A stretch of DNA of 64,000 nt from Candidatus Tectimicrobiota bacterium (GTDB taxonomy: Bacteria > Tectomicrobia > Entotheonellia > Entotheonellales > Entotheonellaceae), in contig BPKO01000011.1 in NCBI GenBank assembly GCA_026005175.1, positions 84,612 to 148,611 on the forward strand. Reading direction: 5' to 3'. Positions 34,469 to 44,422 of the stretch are shown here, piece by piece. Every line of letters begins with the position of its first letter. The stretch's first letter is position 1. The notes under the pieces were generated by a model. The model had not been told where the DNA came from. It worked only from the letters and a program-made list of their open reading frames with translations, and ran no database searches. A program made the translations under genes and the position numbers.

Positions 34469-34640
34469 ATGCCAAGCTACGAGTACTACTGCCGCAAGTG
34501 CGACCAGAGTTTTGAAGTGCGCGATGAGCATCAGCGAGCACGAATCGAAAAGCAAGCAGGTTGAGTGCCCGCACTGCCACGGCACTGAGGTAGAGCAAGT
34601 ACCTGCCCGCTTTACGGCGATGACCTCGAAAAAGAGCTGA
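34469..34640 (+). pseudogene. FmdB-family zinc ribbon protein, one frameshift
   Basis: Putative regulatory zinc ribbon. MPSYEYYCRKCDQSFEV supplies the first CxxC; the second half (MSISEHE, then VECPHCHGTEVEQVPARF) supplies the other CxxC and the usual TSKKS end, but in the next frame. The break is around GTGCGCGATGAGC (34515-34525). One base removed gives FEVRMSISEHE and a protein of about 57 residues, as in the family. GGAGGAGGAG precedes the ATG. It is the only gene behind its sigma-54 promoter. Confidence 0.85.
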
Positions 34641-34649
34641 GCCTGTCTG

Positions 34650-34685
34650 GCGGGGGGCAACTGCCAGTTGCCCCCGCTTCCTTCC
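34650..34685 (+). terminator. Rho-independent terminator after fmdB
   Basis: A strong inverted repeat (GCGGGGGGCAACTG pairing with AGTTGCCCCCGC) is followed by the pyrimidine run TTCCTTCCCT, starting 10 bp after the stop codon. Confidence 0.7.
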
Positions 34686-34698
34686 CTCTGGAAACGCG

Positions 34699-34763
34699 CA
34701 GCTCAAAGCGTGCAAAAGGCTTGACACCCCCCAGGCCGGTGCCTATGATGCCGCCGTGGCCAT
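34699..34763. repeat. 65-bp direct repeat, left copy
   Basis: This segment matches 45588-45652 at 60 of 65 positions. Read as codons (QLKACKRLDTPQAGAYDAAV), three of the five differences are synonymous, so it is probably a relic of coding DNA. The two copies bound the defence island. Confidence 0.85.
34721..34749 (+). promoter_or_regulatory. Consensus-like sigma-70 promoter within the repeat
   Basis: TTGACA, 17 bp and TATGAT give a near-perfect promoter in front of the helicase fragment and hsdM. It lies inside the 65-bp repeat, whose other copy has TATGAG. It may be fortuitous in former coding sequence but could drive the hsd genes. Confidence 0.5.
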
Positions 34764-34811
34764 GAAGAGAGGGAGGGGCACCAGGCGTTGCCAGTGCCGG
34801 TCGGGGGCCCC

Positions 34812-35229
34812 ATGATCCGGCTCGAAGCGATCCAGCCTCATATCCTCCTGGGCGGAGTTCTGCCCGGCACCGCCGTCACCGTGGTCAGCGTCCAGTGGTT
34901 CGGCTCGGAGGTGCTCGCGCTCACCTACCGGGACCCTAGCGGCCAAGTGGGGCAGGTGCTGCTTTACCGCGATGACGAGCCGCGCCTAGAGATCGTCGAG
35001 GGCCGGCCGGCCCTGGCGTTTCGACGGCGACGGGGCGCTGTTTCGCCTGGTCTCCGAGGCGCACCGCCTCCGCCTGGCGTACCTCTTCGATCCGCTTCTG
35101 GCCGTGCACACCTCGTTCGTGGATCGGACCCGCCGCGCGCCTCCTTTCAGGGTGAACTTGCGGCTCTTTGCTGGGGTGGTGGAAAGGCGTCGTGCGAGGT
35201 GCATATTTTTGGTGGAGGCGATCCGATGA
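34812..35229 (+). pseudogene. N-terminal fragment of a SNF2-type defence helicase
   Basis: MIRLEAIQPHILLGGVLPG, then VTVVSVQWFGSEVLALTYRD and LLYRDDEPRLEIVEG match the start of large helicases found with DUF1156 methylases in defence islands. After a one-base shift near 35022 the next frame continues with DGDGALFRLVSEAHRLRL, then AYLFDPLLAVHTSFVD. The helicase motifs that should follow are absent; an unrelated tail runs into hsdM, sharing the bases ATGA with its start. It is a truncated remnant. Confidence 0.7.
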
Positions 35230-37396
35230 ACCACAGTGAAATCGTCAACTTCCTCTGGGGCGTCGCGGACCTGATCCGCGACACCTTTAAGCGCGGCAAG
35301 TACCAGGACGTGATCCTGCCGCTCACGGTTCTGCGCCGGCTCGACTGTGTGTTGGCGCCCACCAAAGAAAAGGTCCTTGAGACTCAGGCCCGTTTCAAAG
35401 ACAAACTCGAAAATCTCGATCCGCAACTGCGCGCGGCCTCCGGCTTTGCGTTTTACAACACCTCCCGCTACGACTTCGAAAAGCTCCTGGCCGACGCGCC
35501 GCACCTCGCGGCGAACCTGCGCAACTACATCTCGGGCTTCAGCCCCAACATGCGCGAGGTCTTGGAGCGCTTCGACTTCGAAAACACCATCTCCAAGCTC
35601 GACGAGGCTGGGCTTCTGTACAAGGTGCTCGAGCGCTTCAAGAACGTCGACCTGCACCCCGACCGGGTGGACAACCCCACCATGGGGATGATCTTCGAGG
35701 AGCTGATCCGCCGCTTCAACGAGGCGCTCAACGAAAACCCGGGCGAGCACTTTACTCCGCGCGACGTGGTGCACCTGATGGTGGACCTCATGCTGGCGGG
35801 CGATGAAGACCGCATTCGCCGCAAGGGTGTCGTTTGCACCGTGTACGATCCTTGCTGTGGCTCGGGCGGCATGCTCATGATCACCAAGGAGCACATCACG
35901 ATCGGCTGGCGCCGCAACGGCGAGATCATCCGTGGGCCCGATCAACCCCGAGGCGGAGATCCACCTCTTCGGCCAGGAGGTCAACCCCGAGACCTGGGCG
36001 GTGTCCAAATCCGATCTTTTCATCAAGGATCCCACCGGACGCGATGCCGACAACATCGCCTTCGGCAGCGTGCTCTCCAACGACAAGCACGCCGGGCGCA
36101 CGTTCGATTATCTGATCGCCAATCCACCCTACGGCAAGGACTGGAAGCGCGACGAAGAGGCGGTTCGCGCCGAACACGAACGGGGCGCAAGCGGTCGGTT
36201 CGGCCCGGGGCTGCCGCGCATCAGCGACGGGCAGCTTCTCTTCCTCCTCCACATGATCGCGCACATGAAACCGCCGCAGGAAGGCGGCTCGCGCCTGGCC
36301 ATCATCATGAATGGCTCGCCGCTTTTTACCGGCGATGCCGGAAGTGGCGAAAGCGAAATCCGCCGCTACGTGCTCGAGAGGGATCTCGTCGAGGCGATCA
36401 TCGCCCTGCCCGAGCAGCTCTTCTACAACACCGGCATCGCGACTTACGTGTGGGTTCTCACCAACCGCAAGGCCGAGGCACGGCGTGGCAAGGTGCAGCT
36501 CATCGACGCCTCGTCCTTCTGGGTGCCGATGAGGAAGAGCCTGGGTGACAAGCGGCGCGAAATTCCCCCTGAGAAGGCTTGGGACATCGTGAAAATCCTT
36601 AAGGACTTCAGAGACGGGGACACCCGGATCGTGGAGAAGGACGGCAAGCGCGAAGACGTCGTGGTCAGCAAGATCTTCCCCACCACCCACTTTGGCTACC
36701 GAAAGATAACCGTGGAGCGCCCGCTGCGCCTCAACTTCCAGGCTTCTCCTGAGCGCATTGCCAGGCTCGAGGAAGAGCGGGGGTTTCGTGCACTTGCAGA
36801 GTCGAAGAAGAAAGGCCCCCGCAGGCGAGAAGGAACGAAGCGTGGGGCGCGCGCTGCAGGAGGCGATCAGGAAGATGCTGCAGAGGCTGCCCGATACGCT
36901 GGTCAAGAACCGCAATGAGTTCGAACGTCTGCTCAACAGCGCCGCGAAGAAGGCCGGTGTGAAGCTGCCCGCGCCGGCGCGCAAGGCCATCCTCTCGGCG
37001 CTGTCCGAGCGCGACGAGACGGCCGACATCTGCCGGGACAAGGACGGCAGCCCGGAGCCGGACCCTGAGTTGCGCGACACCGAGAAGGTTCCGCTGCCCC
37101 CAGGGAGCGATCCCGCCGACGCCGAGGGGGTGCCGGCCAGCGTGCATGCCTTCTTCGAGCGGGAGGTCAAGCCCCACGTCCCGGACGCCTGGATCGACAC
37201 CGCCCGGCGCGACCCGAAGGACGGCAAAGTGGGCATCGTTGGTTACGAAATCAACTTCAACCGCTACTTCTACCGGTACACCCCGCCGAGGCCGCTTGAG
37301 GAGATCGAAGCCGATATCCGCGCGCTGGAGCAAGAAATTGTGCGGATGCTGGCCGAGGTAACCGGCGGCGGGGAGACAAATGCGGCGAAGGGATAG
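35226..37396 (+). pseudogene. hsdM: Type I restriction-modification methyltransferase HsdM, two frameshifts
   Basis: N6-adenine methylase subunit. The N-terminal helical domain (SEIVNFLWGVADLIRDTFKR, then YQDVILPLTVLRRLDCVL), GEHFTPRDVVHLMVDLM and motif I (VYDPCCGSGGML) are in the first frame. IANPPYGKDWK (motif IV) through FPTTHFGYRKITVERPL is in the second, and the C-terminal RALQEAIRKMLQRLPDTLV to the stop at 37396 in the third. The shifts fall in TGGGCCCGA (about 35930) and AAGGCCCCCGC (about 36822), both G/C runs. Removing one base at each gives about 720 residues. Loss may be real or due to sequence error. Confidence 0.88.
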
Positions 37397-37438
37397 GCGG
37401 TGGAACCTGGATCGGCACGGTTGCGCCATTCGCGTGAA

Positions 37439-37477
37439 TGTCGGCTCTTGCATGTACAAGCCGACTTTTGGTATAAA
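37439..37477 (+). promoter_or_regulatory. Promoter and operator of the AbiEi-like gene
   Basis: TTGCAT, 18 bp and TATAAA end 6 bp before the ATG at 37484, so the transcript would begin at the start codon. An inverted repeat with half-sites GTCGGCT...TTG and CAA...GCCGAC around CATGTA spans the -35 region and could bind the AbiEi-like protein itself, as autoregulation is known for AbiE antitoxins. Confidence 0.5.
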
Positions 37478-37483
37478 ATCGAC

Positions 37484-38096
37484 ATGGCTGCCACACGACT
37501 GATGACCGCCCGGCTACGCCGCGAAGGTCTTGGCGCGTTTTTTCCGCTTTCGGGACGCCGTCAGGCTCGGACTCTCTCCCTACGCCCTTCAGCGCCTGGT
37601 GGCGGCCGGAGAAGTGGAGAAGATCCGTCCTGGTCTCTATCGGCTGACCGACGCGGAGCCCAGCGAAATGGAAACGATCGCCCTGGTTGCCGCGGTCGTA
37701 CCCGCGGGGATCGTCTGCCTCCTCTCCGCCCTCAGCCTCCACGGCATCGGCACGCAGCTCCCGCACGAGGTCTGGCTGGGCCTTGACCGCAAGGCCCGCA
37801 AGCCCTCGCGCCTGCCAGCTCGAGTTCGCATCGTCCGTTTCTCCGGCCCCATGCTGACTTACGGCGTCAAGACGCAGCGCATCCTCGGCGTGCCCGTGCG
37901 GGTCACGTCGCCTGCACGCACCGTGGTCGATTGCTTCCGCTATCGCAACAAGATCGGCCTCGACGTGGCCACCGAGGCGCTGCGGGAGGCGCTTCGCACG
38001 CGGAAGACCACAGTGGACGAGATTCTGCGCACCGCCGAGGTCTGCCGCGCACGCACGGTGATCCGCCCGTACCTGGAGGCGATGGCGAGCCGATGA
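37484..38096 (+). CDS. AbiEi-like antitoxin/transcriptional regulator (probable N-terminal frameshift)
   Basis: The main frame begins at a TTG at 37530 (ARFFRFRDAVRLGLSPYAL). It has a winged helix (LQRLVAAGEVEKIRPGLYRL) and the AbiEi C-terminal fold (PAGIVCLLSALSLHGIGTQLP, TSPARTVVDCFRYRNKIGLD and EILRTAEVCRA), about 188 residues. The preceding ATG at 37484 gives MAATRLMTARLRREGL, which would complete the first helix if one base in GTCTTGGCG (near 37527) were removed. AbiEi normally pairs with the nucleotidyltransferase toxin AbiEii; here the next gene, overlapping by ATGA, is something else. It lies between hsdM and hsdS. Confidence 0.8.
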
Positions 38097-38659
38097 GTCA
38101 ACCGCGGATCGGGGGCATGGCCCAAGAGCATGAATATCTTGTGAGTCAGCTTCTCTCCGGCCAAACCATCCCGGACGCGCTCAACGCGGTCAATAGGTTA
38201 CTCGTAGCCTTTCGGGACACCTTCAACCAAGATTACTCTCCCAGATACCTCTTAAAGCTGACTACGGAGGTCGTTCCCACGCATCCGCGCGACGTCGCGG
38301 TGGTCCGGGCGCGCATGGGAACGTTGATCGAATTCGCGTTGGCGGTCAGTTGGAACGAGGCCGCTAAGTCGAGTCGGAATGCTGGCTGGCGCGTCTCAAT
38401 GAACTATGTCACGGAATACCCTAACCTGTATCTCCGGGATGACAGGGGCACCATCCGTCTTCGCCTGGAAACCAAGTGCCTGCACGACGAGGCGGATGAA
38501 GGAGCGGCCCGATTCGATGTGCTTACGCCTCTGATCGATCGCTCAATGGACGTTCTAGTCGTTGTCGGCTGGAAGTGGGTCTCTTCTGGGAGCATCGTCT
38601 ATCCGTCAATCATCATAGCAGAGGCATTTAGTGCCTACGAATTGGCAGTTAGAGCGTGA
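38093..38659 (+). CDS. Putative PD-(D/E)XK nuclease-like partner of the AbiEi-like protein
   Basis: 188 residues, family not recognised. Its start overlaps the AbiEi-like stop (ATGA). The middle has GTLIEFALAVSWNEAAKSSR, then YPNLYLRDDRGTIRLRLETK, an arrangement of E, D and E-x-K like a PD-(D/E)XK core; DVLVVVGWKW is a plausible later strand. The region is visibly less G+C-rich than its surroundings, a sign of transfer. A nuclease toxin held by the AbiEi-like protein, or an accessory restriction subunit, is inferred. A simple hypothetical protein cannot be excluded. Confidence 0.6.
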   Translation: MSQPRIGGMAQEHEYLVSQLLSGQTIPDALNAVNRLLVAFRDTFNQDYSPRYLLKLTTEVVPTHPRDVAVVRARMGTLIEFALAVSWNEAAKSSRNAGWRVSMNYVTEYPNLYLRDDRGTIRLRLETKCLHDEADEGAARFDVLTPLIDRSMDVLVVVGWKWVSSGSIVYPSIIIAEAFSAYELAVRA

Positions 38660-38984
38660 CAAGCGGTTCCGCATTTTGGGGGGTCGTTTCCGGACAGGTG
38701 GTAGGGCCCCTACGTCAAAAAGAGAACCGGGGGTTTTGCCCCAGATCCAGGAAACTATGGGAAACTCAACAGGATAATCCACCGGTCGCGAAGGGGTGAG
38801 CGTCTGTCTCCCGAGATAGAGAGGTTTCAACGTCTCCTTGAGACTGTGTACCCACGCAGGGGGCGTGGTCGCTAGACTTCTTTGGGGTGCCTCCGCGCCC
38901 GAGACAAAAGGTCGCGCTTCCCGGGGGCATTGTGGCGGAACGTGACAAGAACACTCGTTCGCGGGAAGAAGGGAGGCAACACCA
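38660..38984. other. Low-GC intergenic gap before hsdS
   Basis: 325 bp with no convincing gene. Short pieces such as GTTTCAAC and a C-rich stretch are single copy. A ribosome binding site (GGGAGG) at 38971 belongs to hsdS. Confidence 0.5.
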
Positions 38985-40266
38985 GTGGCACAAAAGTCGT
39001 TGAAGGACTCCGGCGTGGAGTGGTTGCGGGAGATTCCAGCGCATTGGGATGTCAAGCGGCTGAAGGCCGTGGCGTCAATGCGGGCGCAGAAGTCGACGAA
39101 GCCCGATGATGCGATCTATGTCGGCCTCGAGCACGTAGAATCGTGGACGGGGCCGGCTGTTGCTGGACGCTCAGCCCGAGGATGTAGACAGTATCGTGAC
39201 GGCATTCAGGGCGGGAGATGTTCTGTTCGGGAAGCTGCGGCCATATTTGGCGAAAGTGGCGCGACCTGATTTCGATGGTGTCTGCACGAGCGAGTTGCTG
39301 GTCTTGCGCCCGAACGGCCAATCCATTCAGAGCTTCCTGATGTACTCCCTGCTTAACCCGTCCTACATCGGCTGGGTCCACTCGCTGACGTACGGAACCA
39401 AGATGCCACGCGTAAGCCCTGAACAGGTTGCCTCTAGTGCTGTTGCGCTCCCGCCCCTCGCCGAGCAGCGCGCCATCGCTGCCTTCCTCGACCGCGAGAC
39501 GGCGAAGATCGATGCGCTGGTGGCGAAGAAGGAGCGGCTGATCGAGCTGCTCCAAGAGAAGCGCACCGCCCTCATCACCCGCGCCGTCACCAAGGGTCTC
39601 GACCCGACCGTCCCCATGAAGGACTCCGGCGTCGAGTGGCTGGGGGAGATTCCGGTATATTGGGAGGTGAAGCGGCTGAAGTACGTTGCGCCCGCTCGTA
39701 TGAGCAAGCTGGAGGTCAAGCCGGATGACGCCGTCTACGTTGGACTCGAACACGTTGAGTCGTGGACCGGACGTTTGCTGCTCGACAACCAGCCCGAGAC
39801 CGTGGAGAGCGTCGTCGGCGCATTCAAGGCAGGGGACGTGCTGTTCGGCAAGCTGCGTCCCTACCTCGCGAAGGTGGCGCGTCCTGACTTCGACGGCGTT
39901 TGCACGAGCGAGATCCTACCACTCCGGCCAGGCGCCGAGTGTTCTCAAAGTTTCTTGATGTATGCGCTGCTAAACAAGCCGTTCATCGACTGGCTCGATT
40001 CGCTCACGTGCGGGACCAAGATGCCTCGCGTAAGCCCGGGCCAAGTCCTCGATAGCTTTGTGGCTCTGCCACCCCTACCCGAGCAGCGCGCCATCGCTGC
40101 CTTCCTCGACCGCGAGACGGCGAAGATCGACGCCCTCATCGCCAAGGTTCGAGAGGCCATCGAGCGCCTGAAGGAATACCGCACCGCCCTCATCTCCGCC
40201 GCGGTGACGGGTAAAATCGATGTCCGAGAAGGGCGCGAGGAACATATCGAGGCGGTGTCGCCATGA
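38985..40266 (+). pseudogene. hsdS: Type I restriction specificity subunit HsdS, one frameshift, two near-identical TRDs
   Basis: DNA-recognition subunit. Starting from GTG 38985, each half has the same order: KDSGVEWL(R/G)EIP, VKRLK, YVGLEHVESWTG, LRPYLAKVARPDFDGVCTSE, GTKMPRVSP and EQRAIAAFLDRETAKIDAL. The helical spacer then follows. The first half breaks at ACGGGGCCGG (near 39152) and continues in the next frame from RLLLDAQPEDVDSIV. Repaired length is about 427 residues. Because the two target-recognition domains are nearly the same, the recognised site should be a palindromic split sequence. Confidence 0.9.
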
Positions 40267-40469
40267 GACAAATGGTTTTGTACGCCGGAGAAGACGGCTG
40301 CCGGGTGGCGGAGTGCCCCAGCCTGCCCGGCTGCGTGAGCCAGGGAAAGACGAAAGAAGAGGCCATCGCCAACATCAAGGAGGCGATCGCGGCGTATGTC
40401 GCCGCGCTGGAGGAAGACCACCTGCCGGTGCCGCCGGAGCGGTTCGAGAGCGTCGTGATGGCGGTGTGA
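40263..40469 (+). CDS. hicB: HicB-family antitoxin
   Basis: 68 residues: YAGEDGCRVAECPSLPGCVSQGKTKEEAIANIKEAIAAYV is the HicB partial RNase-H-like fold, with no separate DNA-binding domain. The start overlaps the hsdS stop (ATGA), and the end overlaps hicA. The antitoxin-first order is less common for HicAB. It probably neutralises the HicA mRNA interferase; its place inside the hsd operon may stabilise it. Confidence 0.9.
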   Translation: MRQMVLYAGEDGCRVAECPSLPGCVSQGKTKEEAIANIKEAIAAYVAALEEDHLPVPPERFESVVMAV

Positions 40470-40657
40470 CCAAGCTGCCGCGCATCGCCGGCCAGGAGTG
40501 TATTCGGGCGCTGGAGCGCGCGGGTTTCTACCGCAAGCGGCAGGCCGGCAGCCACGTCGTGATGCAGCGCGACGAACCGTTCGCCCAGGTGGTCGTTCCT
40601 GATCATGACGAGTTGGATCGCGGCACCTTGCGCGCGATCATCGCCAGGCCGGAATGA
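40466..40657 (+). CDS. hicA: HicA-family mRNA interferase toxin
   Basis: 63 residues from the GTG at 40466, overlapping hicB by 4 bp. LPRIAGQECIRALERAGFYRKRQAGSHVVM has the double-stranded-RNA-binding-like fold and the catalytic His in GSHVVM. VVVPDHDELDRGTLRAIIA completes it. There is no separate ribosome binding site, so translation is coupled to hicB. Confidence 0.9.
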   Translation: MTKLPRIAGQECIRALERAGFYRKRQAGSHVVMQRDEPFAQVVVPDHDELDRGTLRAIIARPE

Positions 40658-40697
40658 GCATCGAGGAGTTTCTCCGCTTCCTGTGAAAGGCAACAGT

Positions 40698-43600
40698 ATG
40701 GTGGAGATTTCCGAGCGCAGCTTCGAAGAGGCTATCGAACGCGCGCTGCTGGCCTACGGGCCGGACGCCCAGCCACGCGGCGGCAACATCGCTGCCGAGC
40801 CCGAGCCCCCTCCGTACGGGGACTACCCCCCCGGCGGGTACCACAAGCGCCGCCCGGAGGACTATAACCGCGCGCTTTGCCTCCTCCCCCGCGACGTTCT
40901 CGACTTCATCCTCGCCACCCAGCCTAAGCAGTGGCAGAAACTCAAAGCGCATTACGGCACGGAAGTCGAGGCGCGCTTCCTCAAGCGTTTGGCGTCCGAG
41001 ATCGAAGCGCGCGGTACGCTCGAGGTGCTGCGGCAGGGCATCAAGGACGTGGGTTGCAAGTTTCAGCTTGCCTACTTTCGTCCCGCCAGCGGCCTGAACG
41101 AGGAGATGCAGCGCCTTTACCAGGCGAACCTCTTTTCCGTGGTGCGCCAACTCCGCTACAGTACGAAGAACGAAAATAGCCTCGACCTCGTACTGTTTCT
41201 GAATGGCATTCCGATCTTCACCGCCGAACTGAAGAACCCGCTCACCGGTCAGACCGTCGAGGATGCCATCGATCAGTACAAGACGAGCCGAGACCCGCGG
41301 GAACCCCTCTTTCGGTACGGCCGCTGCCTGGCCCACTTTGCAGTGGACCCGGACCTCGTGTACGTCACCACACACCTTCAAGGTCCCAAGACGCGGTTTT
41401 TGCCGTTTAACAAGGGCCGCTTCGGCGGCGCAGGAAATCCGCCGGTGCCTCCCACCCGGCAGGGTTATGCCACCTCGTACCTCTGGGAGGAGGTCTGGGC
41501 GCGCGACAGCGTCCTGGACCTGATCCGCCAGTTCATCCACGAGATTGAAGAAGTAGACGAGAAGGGGCGCAAGAAGGGCCGGCGGCACCTCATCTTCCCG
41601 CGGTACCATCAGCTTGAAAGCGTACGTAAACTCGTGGCCGACGCCCGCAGACGAGGCCCCGGCCAGCGCTACCTGATCCAGCACTCGGCCGGCAGCGGCA
41701 AGAGCTTCACCATCGCCTGGCTGGCCCACCAGCTCGCCACCCTTCACGATGCTGCGGATCGGCGCGTGTTCGATTCCATCGTCGTGGTCACCGACCGGAG
41801 GGTGCTGGATCGGCAGCTTCAGCGCACCATGAAGCAGTTCGAACAGGTGCTCGGCGTGGTGGAGAACATCGACACCACCTCGCGCCAGCTCAAGGAGGCG
41901 CTGGAGTCCGGCAAGACGATCATCGTCACCACCTTGCAAAAGTTCCCGGTCATCGTGAACGAGATCCGCGCGCTTGCGGGCCAGCGCTTTGCCGTGATCG
42001 TGGACGAGGCCCATTCCTCCCAGTCCGGGGAGCAACCCAAGAGCCTCAAGGCAGTGCTGGCGGCCAAGAGCCTCGAAGAAGCCGAGGGCGAGGAATCGGG
42101 GGCCAAGACGGTGGACGAAGAGATCGAGGAGCGGATCCTCGCGGAAATGGAGGCCCGCGGGTGGCCGCCCAACGTATCGTTCTTCGCCTTTACCGCCACG
42201 CCCAAGGCGCGCACGCTGGAACTCTTCGGCAAACAGCGCCCGGACGGGAAGTTCGAACCCTTCCACCTCTACAGCATGCGCCAGGCCATTGAGGAGGGCT
42301 TCATCCTCGACGTGCTGGCCAACTACACCACGTACAAGACCTATTGGCGGCTGCTCAAGAAGATCGAAGACGACCCCCGCTACGACAAGCGCAAGGCCGA
42401 GTACCTGCTCAAGTCCTTCGTGGACCTCCATCCCCACGCGATCCACGAGAAAGTGCGGATCATGGTCGAGCACTTCGCCACCCAGGTCCAACACGAGATC
42501 GGCGGCAAGGCGAAGGCGATGATCGTGACCCGCTCCCGGCTCCACGCCGTGCGCTACAAACTGGCGATCGACAAGTACCTCGCCGAGCGCGGCTATCCCT
42601 TCAAGGCGCTGGTGGCGTTTTCCGGCTCTGTGCAGGATGGCGGCCAGACGTATACCGAGCCCGGAATGAACGGATTCCCCGAAGCGCAGACGGCGCGCAT
42701 GTTCGAGCGTCCGGAGTACCGGTTTTTGATCGTGGCCAACAAGTTCCAGACCGGCTTCGACCAGCCACTGCTGCACACGATGTACGTGGACAAGAAGCTC
42801 GGCGGCGTGAACGCCGTGCAGACACTTTCGCGCCTCAACCGCACCCACCCGGAGAAGAAAGGCACGATGGTGCTCGATTTTGCCAACGAGGCCGAGGAGA
42901 TCCAGGCGGCGTTCGAGCCCTACTACGAAACGACGCTTCTTTCCGAAGGAACCGACCCGAACTTGTTGTACGAGAAGCAGACTTGCCTCGCCGCCTTCCC
43001 GGTGTACACCGAGGGCCGACGTCCAAGCTTTTGCGAAGGTGTATTTCGATCCTAAGGCCACGCAGGACCGGATCCATGCCGTGCTCGCGCCAGTGGTAGG
43101 GCGTTATCGTGAGCTTACCGAGGAAGAGCGGCACGACTTCCGAAGCCAGCTCGGGGATTACGTGCGCCTGTACGCGTTTTTGAGTCAGGTGCTGACGTTT
43201 GCCGACCCGGAACTCGAGAAGCTCTACCAGTTCGCGCGGTATCTGCGGCGCTTGCTTCCGGCTGACCGCGACGACCTGCCTCGGGAGATCCAGCAGAACA
43301 TCGACATGGAGTCGTTCCGGATTCAGCAAACCTACCGCGGGAAGATCGGCCTCGATCGCAAGACCGGAATCCTGGATCCTCAGGGAACCAGGCGAGAATA
43401 CGCGATCCCTCCCGAAGAACTGGAGCCGTTATCCCGCATTATTGCCGAACTGAACGAGCGCTTCGGGTTGAATCTGGGACCTGAGCATCGGCTCACGGTT
43501 AACCAAATGATGGAGAAGCTCCACAGCGACCCGGCCCCTGGACGCCGCTGCCCGCGTGAACACACGGGAGAACATCCGCCTTACCTTCGACCACAAAGTG

Positions 43601-43726
43601 GAGCGGGTCATCCAGGAGATCGTCGAGACCAACTTCGAGCTGTACAAGCGGATCACCGACGATCCCTCTTTCGGTGAGGCATTCAAGGACCTCCTGTTCG
43701 ATCTGTATCTCCGCAAGCACCGCTAG
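40698..43726 (+). pseudogene. hsdR: Type I restriction endonuclease HsdR, two frameshifts near the 3' end
   Basis: ATP-dependent translocase/nuclease subunit. The N-terminal nuclease domain has SLDLVLFLNGIPIFTAELKNPLTGQTV (the D...E-x-K core). Helicase motifs are IQHSAGSGKSFTIAWL (I), VIVDEAHSSQ (II), FTATPK (III) and TGFDQPLLHTMYVDKKL with QTLSRLNR (VI). The frame breaks near 43013 (GAGGGCCGACG), continuing with VQAFAKVYFDPKATQ. It breaks again near 43535 (CCGGCCCCTGG), ending with FGEAFKDLLFDLYLRKHR at 43726. Repaired length is about 1,008 residues. Motor and nuclease motifs are all before the breaks. Confidence 0.9.
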
Positions 43727-43728
43727 CT

Positions 43729-44080
43729 GAAGAACTGATCCGCCAGCGAGAATCGAAGACGCTCGAGTTCAAAGCAGCTTTGCGGTTCAGCTTGAAGGAG
43801 AACCGCATCGACGACAGGGGCGTCACCCATGCCGTGCTCAAGACCATTGCCGCGTTTCTCAACACGGAGGGCAGCGATCTCATAATCGGGGTGGCCGGCG
43901 ATCGAGCCAGCACCTGCATCGACCCGCGGACTCAGGTCCTGGAGGGCAAAACGGTCTGCTTGGTCACCTGCCAGCGCAGCCCGGAGCCGGTGTTCCTAAA
44001 GGGGAAGGGCATGGCGCAGAGCCCGGAGGAGGACTTCTGCGTCCGTAGCGGCCCGAGCAGCGTACGCCTTTCTCCGGAGA
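43729..44080 (+). pseudogene. AlbA_2/Schlafen-type ATP-binding protein remnant
   Basis: EELIRQRESKTLEFKAALRF, then NRIDDRGVTHAVLKTIAAFLNTEG and DLIIGVAGD match the AlbA_2 domain start. The sequence then jumps to GKTVCLVTCQRSPEPVFLKGKG, which belongs to the end of the same domain, and DFCVRSGPSSVRLSPE. About 40 middle residues are missing and there is no start codon in a good context. It is an internally deleted gene fragment directly after hsdR. Confidence 0.6.
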
Positions 44081-44081
44081 C

Positions 44082-44391
44082 CCGAGGAGCTTCCGCGGGA
44101 CTGGGACCCATCCAGGGACGGTCGGCTCACCGTCTGGGAGGCCACGCACCACCTGCTGCGGGTCTACTACCACGAGAAGCGAGGCGACCAGGCCACGGCC
44201 GACCTGCTGCACCGCTGGGTTCCCGGGGAGAGCTGGCCCGCGACCTGGCCTACCGCCTGTTCGCCCTCGCCGAGAAGAAAGGCCGCTCGCAGGACGCCCA
44301 GGGCGACAACGCGCTGGTGCTGGGCTGGCCGGAGATAGCGCGGGAGGCAAGACCGGAGCAGCAGGGGTTGTTCGACGCGCGCCCACCTTGA
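44082..44391 (+). pseudogene. C-terminal fragment of a DUF1156-type DNA methylase
   Basis: PEELPRDWDPSRDGRLTVWEATHHLLRVYY and, after another frame change near 44216, ELARDLAYRLFALAEKKGR with ALVLGWPEIAREA resemble the end of DUF1156 methylases from defence islands. The stop at 44389-44391 overlaps the -35 of the vapB promoter. Together with the 45.2-kb fragment it is a relic of a former DUF1156 system. Confidence 0.5.
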
Positions 44392-44416
44392 CAGCCAGGC
44401 GGATTCGCATCAATAT
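44388..44416 (+). promoter_or_regulatory. Sigma-70 promoter of vapBC, apparently leaderless
   Basis: TTGACA, 17 bp and CAATAT are followed by 6 bp and then the ATG at 44423. Transcription would start at the start codon, and no Shine-Dalgarno sequence exists. Confidence 0.6.
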
Positions 44417-44422
44417 ATAAAT

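Noticed and set aside
34740-35229. Intact regulatory gene before hsdM
   Set aside because: The frame needs a one-base repair and lacks the helicase body, so it was listed as a fragment.
38780-38880. CRISPR-repeat-like string beginning GTTTCAACG
   Set aside because: It occurs once; no regularly spaced second copy or cas gene is present.
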